Source of the DNA: Saururus chinensis
Taxonomy: Eukaryota > Streptophyta > Magnoliopsida > Piperales > Saururaceae
DNA: 64,000 nucleotides
NCBI GenBank assembly: GCA_035235625.1
Contig: CP141144.1
Location: 18,907,014-18,971,013, forward strand
Reading direction: 5' to 3'
Position 1 is the stretch's first letter; the number at the start of each line of letters is the position of its first letter. Shown piece by piece: positions 59,633 through 64,000 of the stretch. Made by a program: the position numbers and the translations under genes. Under the pieces are notes generated by a model. That model ran no database searches. It was given only the letters and a program-made list of their open reading frames with translations, and was not told where the DNA came from.

Positions 59633-62025
59633 TGTAACGACTACGAATTTTCAGTAAGAGTTCTTGCCTCTAACAAAACTATTTTTTTTAAGTTTTTAAT
59701 TATTTTAAATTATTTAGAGGTAGATTTTTGGAGAATTTTTATATGGGTTGATAGAGCTCGGTAAGACAAGCGTGACGAATCAAAGAACATGCAAAACGGA
59801 GGTCAGGAACAAAAGCTATAGTCTTGGGAAGTGTGCCATATGGGCGAGACCTACACAAAAGTACAGGATAACCTACCCATGTGTGGTCTTATTTCAAAGG
59901 GTTCGTTGACATGAGTCCATCGGTATCAAAAGCGTGTGATTCCAATATCAAGGTTGGAAGTTATCGCGTTTTAGGTAAGGATATTATTTGAATAAAATAA
60001 TATCATTCTGGATAGGATTGACGACGCAATGGATAAGATTGTTGACAAAAAGCGGATAGGATTGATGATAGAAGTGGATATGGTTTATGATGAAGTGAAT
60101 AGGGATGTTGGATAAGATTGCTGACAAAACAGATAGGATTGTTGATGCAAGCGGATAGAATTAACATGTGTCAACCTCACATCTATCTAATTTTTCTATA
60201 AATAACATCCACATCATTCAGTTTGGGGAGAAGGGAGACTCTCCCACGTTTTCTCATTTCTCTCCATATTCAGAAACTTCTGTTTTTCGTTTTTCACTCG
60301 TTTTAAGTCCGATTTAAGTCGTTTAAGAGGCGTTCTTACCTAAATCGAGCGTGCCAGACTTTATGGCGGGGTTATTTTATTGGTTGGAGACTTCCAGAAC
60401 CCCAAAAGTGGACATTTAATTTTATAGTGTCTGATTTATTGATTTCAAACTCGTGCGAAAAGCGAGGTAGGAGCTTTTATCCTTTCTTATGACATGAATA
60501 TAATATTTGCTTGTATTTTTAATTTATTATTTATATGATTCTCGCATGCTATACGTTAGAGATTACTTTCAAGTTATGATTTATGATTTCTGCACATATA
60601 TCCGATTTGTTGAATGGTTAATCGTTGAGATAGAATATGATTTATATATCGTATATTTATAATGCTATTATGTATATTCGATTAGTCAAATAATTTTTCG
60701 CTGAAAGCGAATATATTTTATACTACATGCATCATGATTGCCTCATATAGAATAGTTTGATCGAATGTTTATCCATGGATTTTGATATAAATTATACAAG
60801 GTGGAGCGTGTGAGATAGTGACAAACTAGCTTTGCTATTATTTTCATTGCGAATAAATACAATATATTTGAAAGACGGTTTTAGAGGGCTCATCCTTATT
60901 GAAAGGAGGGTACTCAAGATTATTTTTGAAAAGACGTATAAGCATGGTGATTGAGTCACTAAGACGAGATAAAGAAGGGGTAACTGTCTTATTAGAATGA
61001 GTGACCAACTTTGCCTTTGTAGTCATTGATAGTGATGCTCCCATGTCTTGTAAAGGCGGAGCTAGGATTTTCAAAAGGAGAAACATTGGGATAAAATATT
61101 TTAAAAGAAAACGACCTTTTGGAGTCTGGGAACTCTAGAATATTTCAATTGAGTCTGGGACTCAATATTATGAGTCTAGGACTCATAAGTGTTTTAGTTA
61201 TCCAGACCTATTGTTGGGCGCCCCAATAGAGCTCCGTTGACTAGATGAGGACACAATTAATCCGGTTCGGAATCGGATGCACGATACTTATTTTAGCCTG
61301 GTGAGCCCCTAATGAAGGGTAAGATCGCTGATTCGCTCTTAATGAAGGGCAACTATCAAGGCTACGCACGCTAGGGTAGAGAGTATCATGGGAAGACTCT
61401 CTACTCTCTAGACCCCGACGCCCCATGAGCATAGGTGACTCTTCTATCCACAAGCACATAATATTTTGAGATAATCTATGGAGAAGTAAGAGGTCGTTGC
61501 TTTGTACCCACAACAAATTCTTATTAATATATATATATATGTCTGGGATATTGGTAGCGATCCGTGAGAGCTTGCAAACCCTAGTAGCATCTTAGATATG
61601 TAAGAAGAAGCTCTAAGGGTGGTTTGGGTAAGAGGCACACCCTGTTTTCATTAAACAATATTATATATGATATGTATTGTGAAACTGCCATGTGTTTATT
61701 CATGTTTGTTTGTATAAACTCCCCTATTGAGTATTTTAAAATACTTTCAACCCCCTAGACTTTACAGGACTCGACGAAGCTTAGTGTGCAGTAAAAGGGC
61801 CTACTTTGTGTTTTATCAATGTGATTTCAAAGATTTCAACGTCACCAAAACAAGTAAGAACTCTCATTATTTTTCTCTTGTGTGTTTGTACACGGGCCGT
61901 GGTTCTTAAAAAATTATTATTATATTATCGCATAAGGCAAGTGGCTCCAGTCACGGGCCTGAGTAAACTCCGATATCTTTATGAAAAAAAAATTTTATAT
62001 GCTTCCAAAATCCCGGGGCGCGACA
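59633..62025 (+). mobile_element. Solo LTR C, about 2.4 kb
   Basis: It starts TGTAACGACTACGAATTTTC and ends CCCGGGGCGCGACA, with exact ATTTA duplications at 59628-59632 and 62026-62030. No gag/pol is present. GGGTTCGTTGACATGAGTCC and CCTAAATCGAGCGTGCC link it to LTR B. It is inserted in opposite orientation into LTR F. Fossil. Confidence 0.75.
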
Positions 62026-62770
62026 ATTTAGTTGCTCCATCTGTTCTAGTTAAACAGTCAATAACAAACAAGTTTATTATTTATCTCACATTCCATTTAG
62101 TTAGGCCATTTAGTTGTTCCATTTGTTCCATTTCTTTTGTTAAATACAAAACAAATTATTAGAATAAATTTTTAGCTCATGATAACTAGGGTTTACAAAT
62201 ATAAATATCAAAACATATGATATTACTACATATCTCAAAAATTCATGAATAACAGATAATTTGTCTAAGTACGAGTCTATTATCATACTAGAAATAAATA
62301 ATTAAGTAAAATTTACTCTTATCATAGTAAACTCATTTACTTACAAAATTATATAAGTAAGAAACTAAATACTACTAGTAAAATATTGTCTTTAATCTCT
62401 CACTAACGAACTGGTCTTGCTAGACCTCATTTGAAGAATGTGCAATCAATAACAATGACCCCCCAGGAGGGGAGTCTCCAAAAGAATTAAAGATTTATCA
62501 TTATTATTATTATTTAAATCGGGCCAACATCATTGGATGTTAGTTGCTTATGTACTTATTCAAAACATCTCAATTGTTACTTTCAATCAAATCGGAACTA
62601 ATCGTAATTCTACCAACAACTAACTGCATATTAAAAAGCATAACAACATGAATAGAATGATTAAGTTTTTGAAGATAGAATAAATTTTAGTTAGGCCATT
62701 TAGTTGTTCCATTTGTTCTAGTTAAATAGTCAATAATAAGCAAGTTTATTATTTATCTCACACATCTTTG
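62026..62770 (-). repeat. LTR F continuation with tandem second copy
   Basis: 62026-62145 continues the sequence interrupted at 59632. From about 62146 the sequence repeats 59060-59632 closely (TAGGGTTTACAAATA, ACATATGATATTACTACATA, CTTGCTAGACCTCATTTGAA) and then runs through GTTAGGCCATTTAGTTGTTCC without an insertion. It thus shows the empty site for LTR C. Confidence 0.75.
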
Positions 62771-63908
62771 TTCAATAATTAATAACCCGGTCGAATCCCA
62801 AAGATGTTTTGACATACTCATAAAATGTCAACCTAATTAATAATTGATACAACCACCGTAGACCATCCACTGAGGGGTATTATCCATAGTGAGACCTTAT
62901 AATCCACCAAGAAGTGTCATAATGCCACCTAACATCTTAGGGATTTGACTAAGTAAAAGGGTTAGGCTCACAATTGTACTTAAACAAGTGGCAAAAAACC
63001 CAACTAAGCAGGAAGTCAACGACCCCAACTGCATGTACAAAAAGTGATACCATAAAGATCGATTGTGAGCCAGGCTCATGAAAAGCTCTCACCAATGGGG
63101 AGGTGCAATAGCAGAACCAAATAAATAGATTGTCAAATAGCTACAACTTAGAATAACCATCATGAACCCTATAAAAACCCATCGAATGTGGAAAGATTCA
63201 AAATAACTATCTCAAACCTTATCTGTCTCTCAGAGAGTAGGATAAAACTCATAATTGCTACCAATTCATTAACTAAGACAAATTATCAAGTCAAGTGTCA
63301 TTTTCACTCCATGAACTAGCCCTAGACCCCTTTATAGGGTATTTTAATTTTTATATTAATTAAGTGTTCTCACCCAATCCAAAGCTATATAATTCTTATT
63401 TATTGATCTTTCATTAATCTTATCCTAATAAAAAATAACTATCATAACAACAATAACAAACATTAAAGCAAATAAAAATATAATTAGTATAGGGCTACAC
63501 AGATTGTTATACCATGGCCCAATCTCAATTATGGCATTAGAATGCCCTCTTATCTTGTGCCCTAACTTTCCTCAGTTTATGCGTATCTATCTTTACGGAA
63601 AATGGGTTGGATTGCGACTATGGGCATTTTTATAATTCTCTTGTATGAGATACATCCTTATTATTTATTGAGTTTCAATTCATTGTCATCTCAAGAACTC
63701 TTTAATTGGCATGTGATTCTATTCATGTGAATGTGAGCCAATCTCCTAAAAATAGCAATGTTGTCATTATATTTAGGGTATTCTAGAACTCTAGTGGGTC
63801 TATAATTGATTAAGTGATACTTTGTTTATGTCATGGACCTGTGGTAATATTTGTGGCATTTTACTAGGTTATCAGCTCCTTAAACCTACCTTAGTTTACT
63901 CATTAGTC
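62771..63908. other. Unassigned AT-rich sequence
   Basis: It may continue LTR F. No gene is recognised. Confidence 0.3.
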
Positions 63909-64000
63909 CTACTACAACAAAAAGAGGTTTATGTAACAAATGTGTTTGTTGCAGAAGGTTTATATTTTGTCGCAAAAATATTTTTGTGATGAAAAAAAAA
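63909..64000 (+). mobile_element. Start of a CACTA-like element (truncated by window end)
   Basis: CTACTACAACAAAAAGAGG resembles a CACTACAACAAAAAG end with a changed first base. It is followed by inverted words GTAACAAATGTGTTTGTTGC and TTGTCGCAAAAATA as subterminal repeats. The rest lies outside the window. Confidence 0.4.

Overview
The window looks like nuclear DNA of a flowering plant. It is AT-rich, dominated by transposable elements, and holds only two genes that read as intact. Both are A-type cytochrome P450s of the CYP71 clan, each with the single phase-0 intron usual for that clan. The species cannot be named from the sequence.

Layout. 1-12.2 kb: a hAT-like MITE, a Tourist-like MITE with a GGN interior, a 3.7 kb solo LTR with an exact 5-bp target duplication, and remnants of an unidentified minus-strand gene with an inverted exon-like copy. 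12.2-17.3 kb: an F-box-associated pseudogene split by a 4.55 kb non-autonomous CACTA element built of alternating purine tracts and subterminal repeats. 18.6-29 kb: minisatellites, dispersed repeats, a DNA element with a decayed Ulp1-like protease region, and an LTR-like AT-rich block. 30.0-34.4 kb: P450 copy 1, whose 2.65 kb intron has been inflated by several small elements. 35-40 kb: a CACTA end fragment and two nested LTRs. 41.1-51.1 kb: a CACTA-like element carrying host-gene-like exons, containing a broken Ty3/gypsy element that itself contains a Tourist-like MITE. 51.1-53.1 kb: an L1-type LINE 3' remnant cut by a hAT MITE. 54.4-56.7 kb: P450 copy 2. 57-64 kb: an LTR repeat with an opposite-orientation solo LTR inside it, and the start of another CACTA-like element.

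The two P450 genes lie in the same direction about 20 kb apart. They have identical exon lengths (903 + 609 nt, 503 codons) and related 5' leaders, so they are a local duplication. Each departs from the family consensus at different conserved heme-pocket motifs. Copy 1 lacks the C-helix Arg. Copy 2 lacks the I-helix acid and is one residue short in the Cys loop. This pair is the most interesting host biology seen. I found no operon, CRISPR, tRNA or rRNA gene, and no clear new multi-gene system.
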